Positions 7,297 through 15,786 are shown, counted from the first letter of the stretch. The stretch is 17,883 bases of DNA from Caryophanales bacterium UBA4691 (GCA_002404865.1 DHKP01000029.1:1-17883); one strand, 5' to 3'. Numbers and translations are program-made. Notes: generated by a model from the sequence alone, not told the origin.

Positions 7297-7370
7297 TGGA
7301 GCAGGTGACGGGAATCGGACCCGCATAACCAGCTTGGAAGGCTGGTGTTCTACCACTGAACTACACCTGC
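7297..7370 (-). tRNA. tRNA-Gly (anticodon UCC)
   Basis: The minus strand reads as a full cloverleaf: acceptor GCAGGTG (7364-7370) pairs with CACCTGC (7301-7307), a D-arm with TTCAGTGGTAGAA, anticodon stem CCAGC with GCTGG around loop CTTCCAA (anticodon TCC), and a T-arm with loop GTTCGATTC-like GGTCCGATTCC. Discriminator U is at 7300 and the CCA end (7297-7299) is genomically encoded. Confidence 0.97.
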
Positions 7371-7377
7371 ATTACAG

Positions 7378-7454
7378 TGGCGGACCATACGAGATTCGAA
7401 CTCGTGATCTTCTCCGTGACAGGGAGACATGTTGGACCGCTACACCAATGGTCC
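7378..7454 (-). tRNA. tRNA-Asp (anticodon GUC)
   Basis: The minus strand shows acceptor GGACCAT (7448-7454) pairing with ATGGTCC (7382-7388), D-arm with TTGGTGTAGCGGTCC, anticodon stem TCTCC with GGAGA around loop CTGTCAC (anticodon GTC), and T-arm ACGAGTTCGAATCTCGT. Discriminator G is at 7381 and CCA is encoded at 7378-7380. It lies 7 bp upstream of tRNA-Gly in the same transcript. Confidence 0.97.
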
Positions 7455-7471
7455 ACTGTAGAGCGCCTAGA

Positions 7472-7500
7472 AATATAGCACAAGCGCTAATTGACCGCAA
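7472..7500 (-). promoter_or_regulatory. Promoter of the tRNA-Asp/tRNA-Gly unit
   Basis: On the minus strand TTGCGG (7495-7500) and TATATT (7472-7477) are separated by exactly 17 bp. Transcription would start near 7465, about 10 nt before the mature 5' end of tRNA-Asp. Confidence 0.7.
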
Positions 7501-7541
7501 TAAAAAATATTTTTATGAGTTTTTTAGACGATGTAGTGCCT

Positions 7542-7850
7542 TTATTCAACTTCTGCAAAGCGTTTTAATGACGCTTCAGGGAGATAGCCAACTTGCGTTT
7601 TCTTTAATTTCCCGTCCTCAAATAATAATAGGGTAGGGATACTATAGATATTATATTGGGCAGCAATTTCAGGAGCTTCATCAACATTGACTTTGATGAC
7701 GGCGATTTCTGGGTGTTCCTCGCTCAATTTTTCTACAAGTGGAGCTAACATTCCACACGGGCCGCACCAAATCGCGTAGAAATCCACGAGTATTTTCCCT
7801 TGCTTGATTTTTTCATCGAATTCTTTTTTATTAGTAATATTTAGTTCCAT
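7542..7850 (-). CDS. trxA: Thioredoxin
   Basis: A 102-residue cytoplasmic disulfide reductase of normal thioredoxin length. It has the redox motif WCGPC (28-32), the VDFYAIWCGPC strand-helix, and the cis-proline segment SIPTLLLF (Pro72) that faces the active site. Met1 is set at MELNITNKKEF; the in-frame ATG at 7946 would add 32 residues lying inside the preceding gene. AAGAGG lies about 10 nt upstream of the chosen start and overlaps the traX-like stop region. It is last of three genes (CPBP, TraX, Trx) with gaps of 18 and 14 bp. No terminator is evident before the tRNA promoter. Confidence 0.93.
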   Translation of the reverse strand: MELNITNKKEFDEKIKQGKILVDFYAIWCGPCGMLAPLVEKLSEEHPEIAVIKVNVDEAPEIAAQYNIYSIPTLLLFEDGKLKKTQVGYLPEASLKRFAEVE

Positions 7851-7864
7851 ACTCAAATAACCTC

Positions 7865-8788
7865 TTAAGCAAATATTAACGTAAATACGATTGCGATGAT
7901 AGCGATATGCAAAGGATAGAAACTGTATTCGAAGATTCGCCACCATTTTTTGTCATAGCCTCGTTTTCCAGAGTACATCATGATAAGCAAGCAGTCCAAT
8001 AAGCAATAGTTTTGAATTTTAGTATTTGCGCTTTCAAAGACGTCAAAGTGCCAATTTAAATATGAAATGCCCCAGACTATAAGCGTGACAACTAGTAACG
8101 CTGTTGCGCTGATCGTATTGACTAATCTTCGATAAGTAGGGGTAGAACGATATTCATCCAACTCTCTTCCGTTTAGCTGAAGGCCTTTTTTTACCCAAAT
8201 GTCCGTGAGGCGATACGCGTAATAAAAGCCAAGGAAAATGAGGAAACCGAAAAGGCTATAGGAAGCTCGTAGATAGATGGGGAAATATAGATTGGCTCCT
8301 ATCCCGTATTGGTCAAGAACATCTAAGACGTAAGAAAGAACTATGTAAAGCGCTGGCAAAATGGAGAGGAATCGAAACTTTTTGTTTTCGTGTTCTAATA
8401 AATACACAAATAGCGCATATAGAAGAAGATCCGTGAATGCTTGAGCGCCCATTGAACTGCCCAATTCGCAGATCGCGTCATGATTATTCATTACTCGGTA
8501 ATAGGAATAAATGATAGTTTGGAATATTGCAATCCCTAGCCACATGATAAACAAGCGGAATAAATAAGCTTTGCGATTACTCGTATGCTTCAAGCCCTCA
8601 CTTAAGAATAATAGAAACAAAGGAAAAGCCAATCGCCCTACAATCCGGAAAATATTCCCGATGGCATAGGCCTCCGTTGATGAAGCGGAATAGAGCATTA
8701 AAAATAGACCGATATGGTCAAACGCCATTGAGACAAAAGCGATGATTTTTAGCCAAAACCCATCGATAACTTGCGCTTTTTCGTTCAT
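7865..8788 (-). CDS. TraX-family polytopic membrane protein (putative acyltransferase)
   Basis: A 307-residue protein with eight or so membrane segments. The N-terminal signature fits PF05857: 'LKIIAFVSMAFDHIG' (13-27), then GRLAFPLFLLFLSEG (51-65), LKHTSNRKAYLFRL (66-79), and a C-terminal FYPLHIAIIAI. F-plasmid TraX N-acetylates pilin. Chromosomal homologues in Bacillota have no pilin partner and probably acylate another surface component; the substrate here is unknown. There are no conjugation genes in the window. AAGAGG lies only about 4 nt before the ATG, a short spacing. It sits between a CPBP protease and thioredoxin. Confidence 0.8.
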   Translation of the reverse strand: MNEKAQVIDGFWLKIIAFVSMAFDHIGLFLMLYSASSTEAYAIGNIFRIVGRLAFPLFLLFLSEGLKHTSNRKAYLFRLFIMWLGIAIFQTIIYSYYRVMNNHDAICELGSSMGAQAFTDLLLYALFVYLLEHENKKFRFLSILPALYIVLSYVLDVLDQYGIGANLYFPIYLRASYSLFGFLIFLGFYYAYRLTDIWVKKGLQLNGRELDEYRSTPTYRRLVNTISATALLVVTLIVWGISYLNWHFDVFESANTKIQNYCLLDCLLIMMYSGKRGYDKKWWRIFEYSFYPLHIAIIAIVFTLIFA

Positions 8789-8806
8789 AATACCTCTTAA
8801 CTTTTA

Positions 8807-9670
8807 TTAAATCGAATATATCACGCTGATGATGTTATTTGTCGCATGAGCGAGAAAAGAGGCCCCAAAACCAAACTTATCATAAACCAGCGCGAACACT
8901 AAACCAGAGAAGAAATACGGCGGGATATTGAGCCATTCTAAAACGCTAGGGTTTGACCAATTAAAATGGATTGCAGCGAAGAAAAATGCACTTAAGATAT
9001 AAGCGCCCATTGTAGTAAAACGTTTTAGAATATTGAATAGACCTAGACGATACGTGCATTCTTCCACAAATGGGCCCAATAACCCAAAAACGAGCAAGGA
9101 AGTAGAAGGATATAGCTTAACGATAGAGACAACATTTATCTGGTTTTGATTTGATTTCCCGCCCGTTAAATCCGCTGTAAAAATACCATAAACGATATTG
9201 AAAGCGTACATTGCTATAAGCGCAATAAACGCCCCTAAATAACTCGATCCTTTTTTAAATCTTAGCAAAATGGGCTTAATGTCGGTCCATAGAAAAAGGA
9301 CGATGATACAAAAAAGAAGTGCGTAAGAAGGCAAAAAGACAATCGCCAGTCCTTTTCCTGAGCTAATTTCTTGCACGGAAAAGATTTCGTTTGCGAGCTC
9401 CCCCATCACTAGTCCTGATGAAGCAAAACCGTTCCAACAAGAGATTAATAAGAGAATTTGCGCAAAAGTGGTAATAATACTTAAACCGAAATAGCCAATG
9501 AAAAGGGCGAGGAGTTCTCTCCCTGGGCCTAATGGAGTACATTCTTTCCAAGAACGCGCAACTTCTTCGTTTTGATTTTCTGCCTCGCAATATGGGCACT
9601 GTACTCTAGCCGCGTCAAATTGCTTTCCGCATTTTGGGCAAAGCTGTTTATGGAAGAGGAAACCTTTCAT
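8807..9670 (-). CDS. CPBP (Abi/Rce1-type) intramembrane metalloprotease with N-terminal zinc ribbon
   Basis: A 287-residue protein. It starts with a zinc-ribbon, CPKC (11-14) and CPYC (25-28), followed by hydrophobic segments and the PF02517 core: EECTYR (203-208, the EExxxR motif), FAAIH (231-235, FxxxH) and HATNN (275-279, HxxxN). All predicted metal and catalytic residues are present, so it should be active. Rce1-type enzymes cleave CaaX peptides; bacterial CPBP proteins process peptides or act in self-immunity. The ATG at 9670 is chosen over 9715 because TATAAT ends 7 nt upstream of it and the zinc ribbon then begins at residue 11. It is the first gene of the CPBP-TraX-Trx operon. Confidence 0.85.
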   Translation of the reverse strand: MKGFLFHKQLCPKCGKQFDAARVQCPYCEAENQNEEVARSWKECTPLGPGRELLALFIGYFGLSIITTFAQILLLISCWNGFASSGLVMGELANEIFSVQEISSGKGLAIVFLPSYALLFCIIVLFLWTDIKPILLRFKKGSSYLGAFIALIAMYAFNIVYGIFTADLTGGKSNQNQINVVSIVKLYPSTSLLVFGLLGPFVEECTYRLGLFNILKRFTTMGAYILSAFFFAAIHFNWSNPSVLEWLNIPPYFFSGLVFALVYDKFGFGASFLAHATNNIISVIYSI

Positions 9671-9677
9671 AACGCGA

Positions 9678-9683
9678 ATTATA
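9678..9683 (-). promoter_or_regulatory. -10 element of the CPBP-TraX-trxA operon, leaderless type
   Basis: A perfect TATAAT on the minus strand ends 7 nt before the ATG at 9670. The seven bases TCGCGTT between them contain no ribosome-binding site. No clear -35 was found. Confidence 0.45.
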
Positions 9684-9718
9684 CAACAAGAAAAACCAAT
9701 ATCGTAGATATTCATATC

Positions 9719-9747
9719 TCGAAATGGGAAGGAACTAGTAATATAAT
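9719..9747 (+). promoter_or_regulatory. Candidate promoter of the large CvpA-like gene
   Basis: TCGAAA (9719-9724, four of six to consensus) and a perfect TATAAT (9742-9747) are 17 bp apart. This would leave a leader of about 30 nt without a recognisable Shine-Dalgarno sequence before the ATG at 9786. A nearer -10-like TAATAAT (9762-9768) is the alternative. Confidence 0.4.
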
Positions 9748-9785
9748 TAAACGGAATTAAATAATAATGTAGTTGAGATATTTTT

Positions 9786-12700
9786 ATGGATATTGATGTT
9801 AACCGTATTACGAGTATCGTTAATTACGCCCTCATTGGCGTATTCGCCTTTATTGTCGTCGCTCTTTGCTATGCTTTTATCCGCGGCTTATTCCGTGGGT
9901 GGAGATATGGAACTTACCGACTTGGGTATTTTTTGATTCATATTCTTATTGGAATAGCCTGTTTAACTCTTATTGTAGATGCTATCGGGAAATTACCTTT
10001 ATCTAGCGTTCTTAATAGCCATGAAGGAAGCGTGACTTATCAAGACACGACAATCTCATTCCAAATCTCAACATTAGAAGAAACTTTCAAAGATTTCTTC
10101 GTGCAGGTGATTCGTCATTTTAGTCCGGCAACCGATCCAACAAGCGCCGTGAATACCGCTTATTCTTTGACACGTTCCTTACTCATGGTTCTCACTATTC
10201 TTATCGAAGGGATTCTTCTTGCGACAGTGTTCAATTTCTTTTGCTTTTTGCTTTGGCATTTGCTTTTTAAGCGCTTTATCGCGAAAAAGAAGCGAAAAGA
10301 ATCCTATAAAAGAGGGAAACTCATCGCTGCATTCGAAGGGTTCGTTGTCGCTTTGCTTGTTTCAAGCATGATTTTGGTGCCTTGTTCTTCTTTGATCAAT
10401 AGTGTGATTCACGGGTTCAACGAATCCACTAGCGGTAAAGAGAACGAAACAAAAATCATAGCGGACGACTCGACTTATCAAATGGTCAAAAGCGTTGCCG
10501 ATACCTATAATGACAGCATTTTTTCAAAAGCGTTCTTTTCTTGGAACACCAATCAAGATGGGTACAGCTTCGATCAGCAACTCATGAATTGGCTTACGAG
10601 TTCTGATTATGAAAAAGTCAAAATTTCTTTTGTCGAAGAATTGCAACATGCTTCCGAAATCGGTACCTACGCCATTGAAACGGGTCTATTGTCTCAATCC
10701 GCTTCATCCGCGCATAAAGTGTGGATGTTCCTCACTAGCGAGTATTCCCCTTTATTGATTCGCGCTCTTGCGGAAAGCGATTTGCTCATGGGGTTAATTC
10801 CTGCGGCTTTTTCCGTTGTGATGAATATTGACGCCATTGAAACGAAAATTGGAAATGAGTGGGGCATCGACTACTCTAAAGAGGATTGGGGCAGTTCTAT
10901 TGATAACATCGCGGATCTATTTTCTGACGTTCAGCAAACCGGTCTATTAGGCTATATGTCTTTTGACCAAGATTCCGATAAAGTCGTCTTCGATAAAAGC
11001 AATGAAATCAGCCTTTTTAGTGAAGACAAAAGCAAAGCGTTCGAAAATGCTTTCTCGCGGATTAAGAATAACAATAATTCCTGGAAATTGTTCAACATGC
11101 TTCTCGTTTCCTTTTCGGTAAATACGGTGATCAATTCTCCTAGTAGCGATGATATTCTATCTTTTAAAGATTTTCTTCCCGAGGTTTCTCCTGATTACTA
11201 TCAATTCGATGAAAAGAAGGGAAGAAATGTTCCTATTAAAGGAATTCCAGATACTTATGCTTCGTTAGATTTAGGAACTGAAGTCGGCTATATTTATCGG
11301 GCTTTCTCTCGTTTGAATGAAATCGATTCAGGGTTCACGGGATCTTTGATCGATGGGCTATTGAAACAGCAATTTGACACAAAAACATTCTTGAATCTCG
11401 TTATCGATAATATCGATCAAGTGATTTCGATTTTTACTGGCGAAGACGAAAACCAAAAATTCAATTATGGGGAAAACGGCATTAGCCAAGATGAAAATTG
11501 TCTATTGGATAGTTCTTTGGTGTGCAATGCAATGCCAAAGCTTTTCCGTATGCTTGGTCATTCCTTGACGGCTTCTATTGGTGTTGAAGCGAATATCGAC
11601 CAAGTGAATCAAGGCGTATTCTATGACGATAATTCTAATCTTTTGAGTTTAGACAAGCGTATTAAGAACGAGAAAAAAGAAGTATCGAGTTTATTAGCCG
11701 TCGCAAGCACATTCTCAAAACACGAAGCTGGAAAAAAGATGCTTAAGGATTACGAGAGCAAGCCTGGAATTACTTATAACGAAAAAGATGGTTCCCTAAA
11801 TCACATCGATGCGGACTTATTAGACGCCCTTATCGATACAATGAGTAAAATTGACGATTCCGCCTTACTTAGCGAAGTCGTTCCGGATATTTTTGAAGGC
11901 GTATTAAAGAAAAATTCGGGAACGTTTACTTCTTTCGACTTAAGCTTTGATGATTTTGATTTCCATCCTATTAACGAAAAAGGGGAAAGCATTTTGGGGC
12001 AAGAGCTTTCTAACCTTCTAACAATGTATAGGGACTGCCAGGATTTATTTGAATATGTAAAAACCAACTCAAGTTCCCTCTCTTCTAGCGATCAAAGCAC
12101 GATCAATCACTTCTTAGGCGGATTACGGCCATTTCTAAAGACAGAAGGAAATTGTGAGCTTCTTACTTTGCTAAACGGCTTTGGCGATAGCAAAATATTA
12201 AACCCGAACGATAACGCGAATTATCTAAAAGTCATGAACAAAATTTTCAATAGCGCTTTTGGATATAAATATGAGGGAGAAACTATTTTTACCCCAAAGA
12301 AAGAAAATGCCGCAGTTTGCAAAATTCTTTGCTCTTTGATTGATCAAGACTTACTTGATACTTTTGGTAATGCCTCTCTTTCTATTTCTTCATTTTCCTT
12401 TGTGAATTTTGAAGAGCTTTTGTCCCCACTTGATGGTACGACGATGCTCCAAGATGTTTTTGCTTCCTTCTTGGATGAAAAATTAGTAAAAGGCGCTTTG
12501 AACTGTGGGATTCCTGGAGTAAGTTTCCATAACGTTACAGACTGGTCCAAAGAAGGGGGATCCTTAAATACAATGATGACTTTCGCTACCTCCATTGGCG
12601 ATTTTAGTAACATTGATTTAATGAATGGCGATCCAGTCGCTTTAGGCGGGATCATCGAAACACTAAGCCAAAACGAAATGTTTGTAGATGCAAGCGACAG

Positions 12701-13802
12701 ATATCATTTTGGCGAATTCTTCTATCAAACACTTTTGAATGGCTTAGAGAAAAAAGAGTCAGTTCAAACCTTCTTTTCTGATAGAGAGCCTGATTCTAAT
12801 GGAGATTTGACTTTCGCTGCTTTTAAAAATGACACTATTAGTATCAGCATGACTGATTGGGAAAACGAATCCTCCATTTATGAAAATATCCTTTCCTCTT
12901 TAAAAATCGTTGGGGGGTTAGACGCTTTTAGCGAGTCTTCGATTGTCTTTTCAACGCTAAACGTTGATGGTTTTTCCTCTTTAATGGACGATTTAGCGGA
13001 TTCTCGCTCTATTGGTCGAGTTCTTTCTTACCATATTTATGAGAAGATTGGCGAAGCGCTTCAAAATGGCGCGTTTGAACTTGGAAATGGCTATGGACGC
13101 AAGGGGAAGAATGATAAGTTTGGTAATATGAACTTAGATGAGATTTGGAAATCTTATAGTCATGATGGATATTTGAGTTCCTTAGAAAAACGCAAGAGGG
13201 AATTTTCTTATCTTTCTTCCATTCTAAAAATTGTTGCCTCTCCTAATTACGGTTTGCTTGATGATAAGGGCAACATTCAAAATGAAATTAATGTCAATAA
13301 GGTTAGCACGGAATTTTTGGTGAAGCCATTATTGGTAACGATGTCAAAGAGTGTTGTTTTCAATACCCTTCCTAGCGATGCAAACGCTGATCTTTTTACG
13401 GCGTTTGAAAACGAAATGGCCAACATTGCTTATCAGTCTGGGATTTACGGTAACGATGAGACGAAGAAAAACGACACCTTCTACAATATCTTAGTGCATG
13501 TTGGTTCGCTTCGTCTCGATTCTGAGGGCAACGTATTCATCACTCCGATTATTGGCAATAGCAAATTCAATTCCGAATCTTTTGATTTATTTATCAAAAA
13601 TTACGAAGCGGAAATCGATACCATATGTAACGCTATGGATGAATCACGTTCGATCGGAGCTCAATTTAACGAATGGAAGAGTGGCACTTATAAAGTAGAC
13701 ACAGCTTCTCCTTGGAAAAGCGTTATTGCTAGTTCCGTGCTCCGTTCTTTAAGAAAATCTAAGATTTATGGGCCCGCTATAGAACCAGAGAAAGGTGCTT
13801 AA
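9786..13802 (+). CDS. Very large CvpA-like membrane-anchored protein with extracellular helical repeats, function unknown
   Basis: A 1,338-residue protein. Its first ~205 residues hold four hydrophobic segments (about 12-33, 43-66, 129-158, 183-205). The basic loop RGLFRGWRYGTYR follows TM1, and a KRFIAKKKRKESYKRGK loop precedes TM4, both as in CvpA (colicin V production) family proteins. By the positive-inside rule both basic loops are cytoplasmic, which places the N-terminus and the remaining ~1,130 residues outside. That region is acidic, Ser/Asp-rich and apparently helical, with a degenerate motif of hydrophobic-x-[DE]-S-x-[hydrophobic] recurring near residues 514, 575, 691, 801, 1072 and 1286. 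There is no signal peptide, sortase motif or C-terminal anchor. I do not recognise a function. It is flanked by a divergent CPBP operon and a downstream yigZ-like gene with its own promoter, so it is probably monocistronic. Confidence 0.85.
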   Translation: MDIDVNRITSIVNYALIGVFAFIVVALCYAFIRGLFRGWRYGTYRLGYFLIHILIGIACLTLIVDAIGKLPLSSVLNSHEGSVTYQDTTISFQISTLEETFKDFFVQVIRHFSPATDPTSAVNTAYSLTRSLLMVLTILIEGILLATVFNFFCFLLWHLLFKRFIAKKKRKESYKRGKLIAAFEGFVVALLVSSMILVPCSSLINSVIHGFNESTSGKENETKIIADDSTYQMVKSVADTYNDSIFSKAFFSWNTNQDGYSFDQQLMNWLTSSDYEKVKISFVEELQHASEIGTYAIETGLLSQSASSAHKVWMFLTSEYSPLLIRALAESDLLMGLIPAAFSVVMNIDAIETKIGNEWGIDYSKEDWGSSIDNIADLFSDVQQTGLLGYMSFDQDSDKVVFDKSNEISLFSEDKSKAFENAFSRIKNNNNSWKLFNMLLVSFSVNTVINSPSSDDILSFKDFLPEVSPDYYQFDEKKGRNVPIKGIPDTYASLDLGTEVGYIYRAFSRLNEIDSGFTGSLIDGLLKQQFDTKTFLNLVIDNIDQVISIFTGEDENQKFNYGENGISQDENCLLDSSLVCNAMPKLFRMLGHSLTASIGVEANIDQVNQGVFYDDNSNLLSLDKRIKNEKKEVSSLLAVASTFSKHEAGKKMLKDYESKPGITYNEKDGSLNHIDADLLDALIDTMSKIDDSALLSEVVPDIFEGVLKKNSGTFTSFDLSFDDFDFHPINEKGESILGQELSNLLTMYRDCQDLFEYVKTNSSSLSSSDQSTINHFLGGLRPFLKTEGNCELLTLLNGFGDSKILNPNDNANYLKVMNKIFNSAFGYKYEGETIFTPKKENAAVCKILCSLIDQDLLDTFGNASLSISSFSFVNFEELLSPLDGTTMLQDVFASFLDEKLVKGALNCGIPGVSFHNVTDWSKEGGSLNTMMTFATSIGDFSNIDLMNGDPVALGGIIETLSQNEMFVDASDRYHFGEFFYQTLLNGLEKKESVQTFFSDREPDSNGDLTFAAFKNDTISISMTDWENESSIYENILSSLKIVGGLDAFSESSIVFSTLNVDGFSSLMDDLADSRSIGRVLSYHIYEKIGEALQNGAFELGNGYGRKGKNDKFGNMNLDEIWKSYSHDGYLSSLEKRKREFSYLSSILKIVASPNYGLLDDKGNIQNEINVNKVSTEFLVKPLLVTMSKSVVFNTLPSDANADLFTAFENEMANIAYQSGIYGNDETKKNDTFYNILVHVGSLRLDSEGNVFITPIIGNSKFNSESFDLFIKNYEAEIDTICNAMDESRSIGAQFNEWKSGTYKVDTASPWKSVIASSVLRSLRKSKIYGPAIEPEKGA

Positions 13803-13821
13803 AATTCTTCCTTCTCAAAAT

Positions 13822-13848
13822 TTGATCCATTTTTCTACCGAATAAAAT
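13822..13848 (+). promoter_or_regulatory. Predicted promoter of the yigZ-pepP operon, leaderless type
   Basis: TAAAAT (13843-13848) ends exactly 6 nt before the ATG at 13855. A possible -35, TTGATC (13822-13827), lies 15 bp upstream, a short spacing. There is no Shine-Dalgarno sequence. Confidence 0.45.
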
Positions 13849-13854
13849 AAATTC

Positions 13855-14454
13855 ATGCTCACTATTCTTTCTCCTTCTATTTCTGAAATGAATGTTCTAT
13901 CTTCTCGCTTTATCGCGGTCCTATTTCCTCTAGAAAAGAAAGAAGACGTTTCTTCGATTTTAGAGCAAATCAAAAAGAACTACCCAAAAGCAACGCATTA
14001 TTGTTATGCTCTCCACTATCAGGAGTACGAATATTGCTCAGATGATGGCGAACCATCTCATAGCGCTGGAATTCCAATCCTTAACGCCATTCGTAGCGCT
14101 TCTTTGGATCGCGTCTTACTTATTGTTGTTCGCTATTTCGGAGGAACGAAATTAGGCCTTCCGCGCTTAACAAAAGCTTATCGCGATGTTAGCAAACTCG
14201 TCTCTGAATGCGCTAAAAAGGTGGAACTAATCCCTGGAATCAGAGCAAAAATTTCGATGGATTATTCTTCCTTTTCTAATTTCAAAAGAATGGCGACTCA
14301 TGCGGGAATCCATATCGAAAATCCTTCTTTTGAAACGAAAGTCCTCTTCTTTGCTTCTGGTAGTGATAAGATACTTTCGCCTTTACTTGAAGGCTATCAA
14401 TGCGAAGTTCTTGAAAAAGAAGGAATTTTAATAAAAATGGAGGCCAAAGAATGA
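13855..14454 (+). CDS. YigZ/IMPACT-family protein (UPF0029)
   Basis: A 199-residue protein with the family's conserved core: SRFIAV near the N-terminus (17-22), YCSDDGEPSHSAG (60-72) and VVRYFGGTKLGLPRLTKAY (91-109), then a variable C-terminal ferredoxin-like half. Eukaryotic IMPACT binds GCN1 and modulates translation stress responses. Bacterial YigZ has an EF-G domain IV-like fold and is thought to bind RNA or ribosomes; its cellular role is unsettled. It ends in TGA overlapping the next start (ATGA), so it is translationally coupled with the peptidase gene. Met12 is an alternative start, but the promoter geometry favours Met1. Confidence 0.9.
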   Translation: MLTILSPSISEMNVLSSRFIAVLFPLEKKEDVSSILEQIKKNYPKATHYCYALHYQEYEYCSDDGEPSHSAGIPILNAIRSASLDRVLLIVVRYFGGTKLGLPRLTKAYRDVSKLVSECAKKVELIPGIRAKISMDYSSFSNFKRMATHAGIHIENPSFETKVLFFASGSDKILSPLLEGYQCEVLEKEGILIKMEAKE

Positions 14455-15743
14455 TTCAAGCAAGCGAATACGAGGCAAGAAGGCAGCGACTCTTCGATAT
14501 GATGGATAGTGGGAGCGCCCTATTAATTTTCAGCGGCGTTCCAAAAGTATCGAGTGCGGATGAAGATTTGCCGTTCGAAGTAAATCGAAATTTCTATTAT
14601 TTGACTGGTATTGCGCAAGAAGGGAGCGCATTGTTGCTCATCAATAGCGATGGTGAAATGCAAGAATTCCTTTTCATTCTTCCTTTCGATGCCAAAAAAG
14701 AGAAGTGGTATGGGAAGCGCCTTACTCCTCTTGAAGCGAATGTCATTAGCGGTATGTCCAATATTTTGATGAGCAACACCTTATCTGGAAGGATTGAAAC
14801 AATCTTCAACCCTAACATTCGTCAATATGGTGAAATCAATGTACTATATCTCGATTTGGACCGCGAAATTAAAATCGCTGACGATACGACGACAAAAGAG
14901 TACCAAAAGCAATTTTCGCTGCTTTTTAAAGATGTCACTACTAAAGATTGCTATCCTTTAATCACGACCTTGCGTTTAAGAAAATCCATGAACGAAGTGA
15001 ATGAACTTCGAAGCGCAATCAATACGACAAAACTTGCTATTAGCGCCGTTTGGAATAAGCTAAGGCCAGGCGTAAAAGAATACGAGCTTGCCGATGAATT
15101 TTTACGCGTCGTCAATGATAACAATGCCTATCAAGGGCTTTCTTTCCCTACCATCATGGCAAGCGGCGCTAGAGCGACTGTGCTTCATTATCCAACCCCT
15201 TTAGCTACCGTTGGGGAAAATGACCTCGTTTTGATGGATTTAGGAGCAAGGAACAATTTTTACTGCGCGGATGTTACTCGCACTGTCCCTGCTAACGGCC
15301 GCTATAACGGCCAACAGCGGACGGTTTATGACATCGTTTTGGGGGCGAATAAACTCGTCATTGAAAAAGCGCGACCTGGGATGACGATTGCCGATCTTCA
15401 GCGTTTAACCATCGATTTTTTAGCGAAAAGATGTGTGGAAGAGGGGCTATTAAAAACCAAAGAAGATATTCAAAATGTCTATTTTCACGGCGTGAGCCAC
15501 CTCATTGGCTTAGATACCCATGACCCTTATTTGAATCCTTTAGGAAGAGACTCAAAAACCATTCCTTTGGAGCCAGGCATGATCATTAGCGATGAGCCAG
15601 GTTTATATTTTGAAGAACTCGGCATTGGCGTCCGCATTGAAGACGATTTATTGATCACGAATGATGGATGCGAAGTTCTCACAAGCGGAATTGTGAAAGA
15701 AATCGATGACGTTGAGCGTTTCCTCGCTTCTAGGAATAGATAA
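14451..15743 (+). CDS. pepP: Xaa-Pro aminopeptidase (aminopeptidase P, M24B)
   Basis: A 430-residue cytosolic enzyme that removes the N-terminal residue from peptides with proline in position two. An AMP_N domain (about 1-140, with 'NRNFYYLTGI' at 45-54) precedes the pita-bread catalytic domain. The five dinuclear metal ligands are all present: Asp263 (VLMDLGA), Asp274 (CADVTR), His350 (HGVSHLIGLDTHD), Glu382 (SDEPGLYF) and Glu397 (GVRIEDDL). Length matches E. coli PepP (about 440). GGAGG at 14439-14443 lies 7 nt before the ATG. It overlaps the yigZ-like gene by 4 bp. Confidence 0.95.
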   Translation: MIQASEYEARRQRLFDMMDSGSALLIFSGVPKVSSADEDLPFEVNRNFYYLTGIAQEGSALLLINSDGEMQEFLFILPFDAKKEKWYGKRLTPLEANVISGMSNILMSNTLSGRIETIFNPNIRQYGEINVLYLDLDREIKIADDTTTKEYQKQFSLLFKDVTTKDCYPLITTLRLRKSMNEVNELRSAINTTKLAISAVWNKLRPGVKEYELADEFLRVVNDNNAYQGLSFPTIMASGARATVLHYPTPLATVGENDLVLMDLGARNNFYCADVTRTVPANGRYNGQQRTVYDIVLGANKLVIEKARPGMTIADLQRLTIDFLAKRCVEEGLLKTKEDIQNVYFHGVSHLIGLDTHDPYLNPLGRDSKTIPLEPGMIISDEPGLYFEELGIGVRIEDDLLITNDGCEVLTSGIVKEIDDVERFLASRNR

Positions 15744-15772
15744 TTTCTTCCTTCAATCCTGTTTCTTTTATA

Positions 15773-15786
15773 TGAAAACGCTTTCA
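15773..15786. promoter_or_regulatory. cre site (CcpA catabolite-responsive element) of glpK
   Basis: TGAAAACGCTTTCA fits the Bacillota consensus TGWAANCGNTNWCA at every position and is a perfect 14-bp palindrome. It overlaps the -35 region of the glpK promoter, a location where CcpA bound with phospho-Ser HPr represses. It implies that glycerol use is shut off by preferred sugars. Confidence 0.85.

Noticed and set aside
7334..7636. Plus-strand 100-codon ORF
   Set aside because: It runs antisense through both tRNA genes, the tRNA promoter and the end of trxA; it is a by-product of tRNA and coding sequence.
7851..7946. N-terminal extension of thioredoxin from the ATG at 7946
   Set aside because: The 32 extra residues lie within the 3' part of the TraX-type gene and have no thioredoxin homology; the ATG at 7850 gives the normal length and has an upstream AAGAGG.
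7865..8788. TraX as a sign of a conjugative element
   Set aside because: No other transfer, relaxase or pilus genes are present; chromosomal TraX-family genes are common in Bacillota.
9671..9715. N-terminal extension of the CPBP protein from the ATG at 9715
   Set aside because: The extension would span the TATAAT promoter element; the start at 9670 puts the zinc ribbon at the N-terminus.
14448..14456. UGA read as tryptophan (mycoplasma code)
   Set aside because: The yigZ-like gene stops at TGA exactly where pepP starts, and Trp is encoded by TGG throughout.
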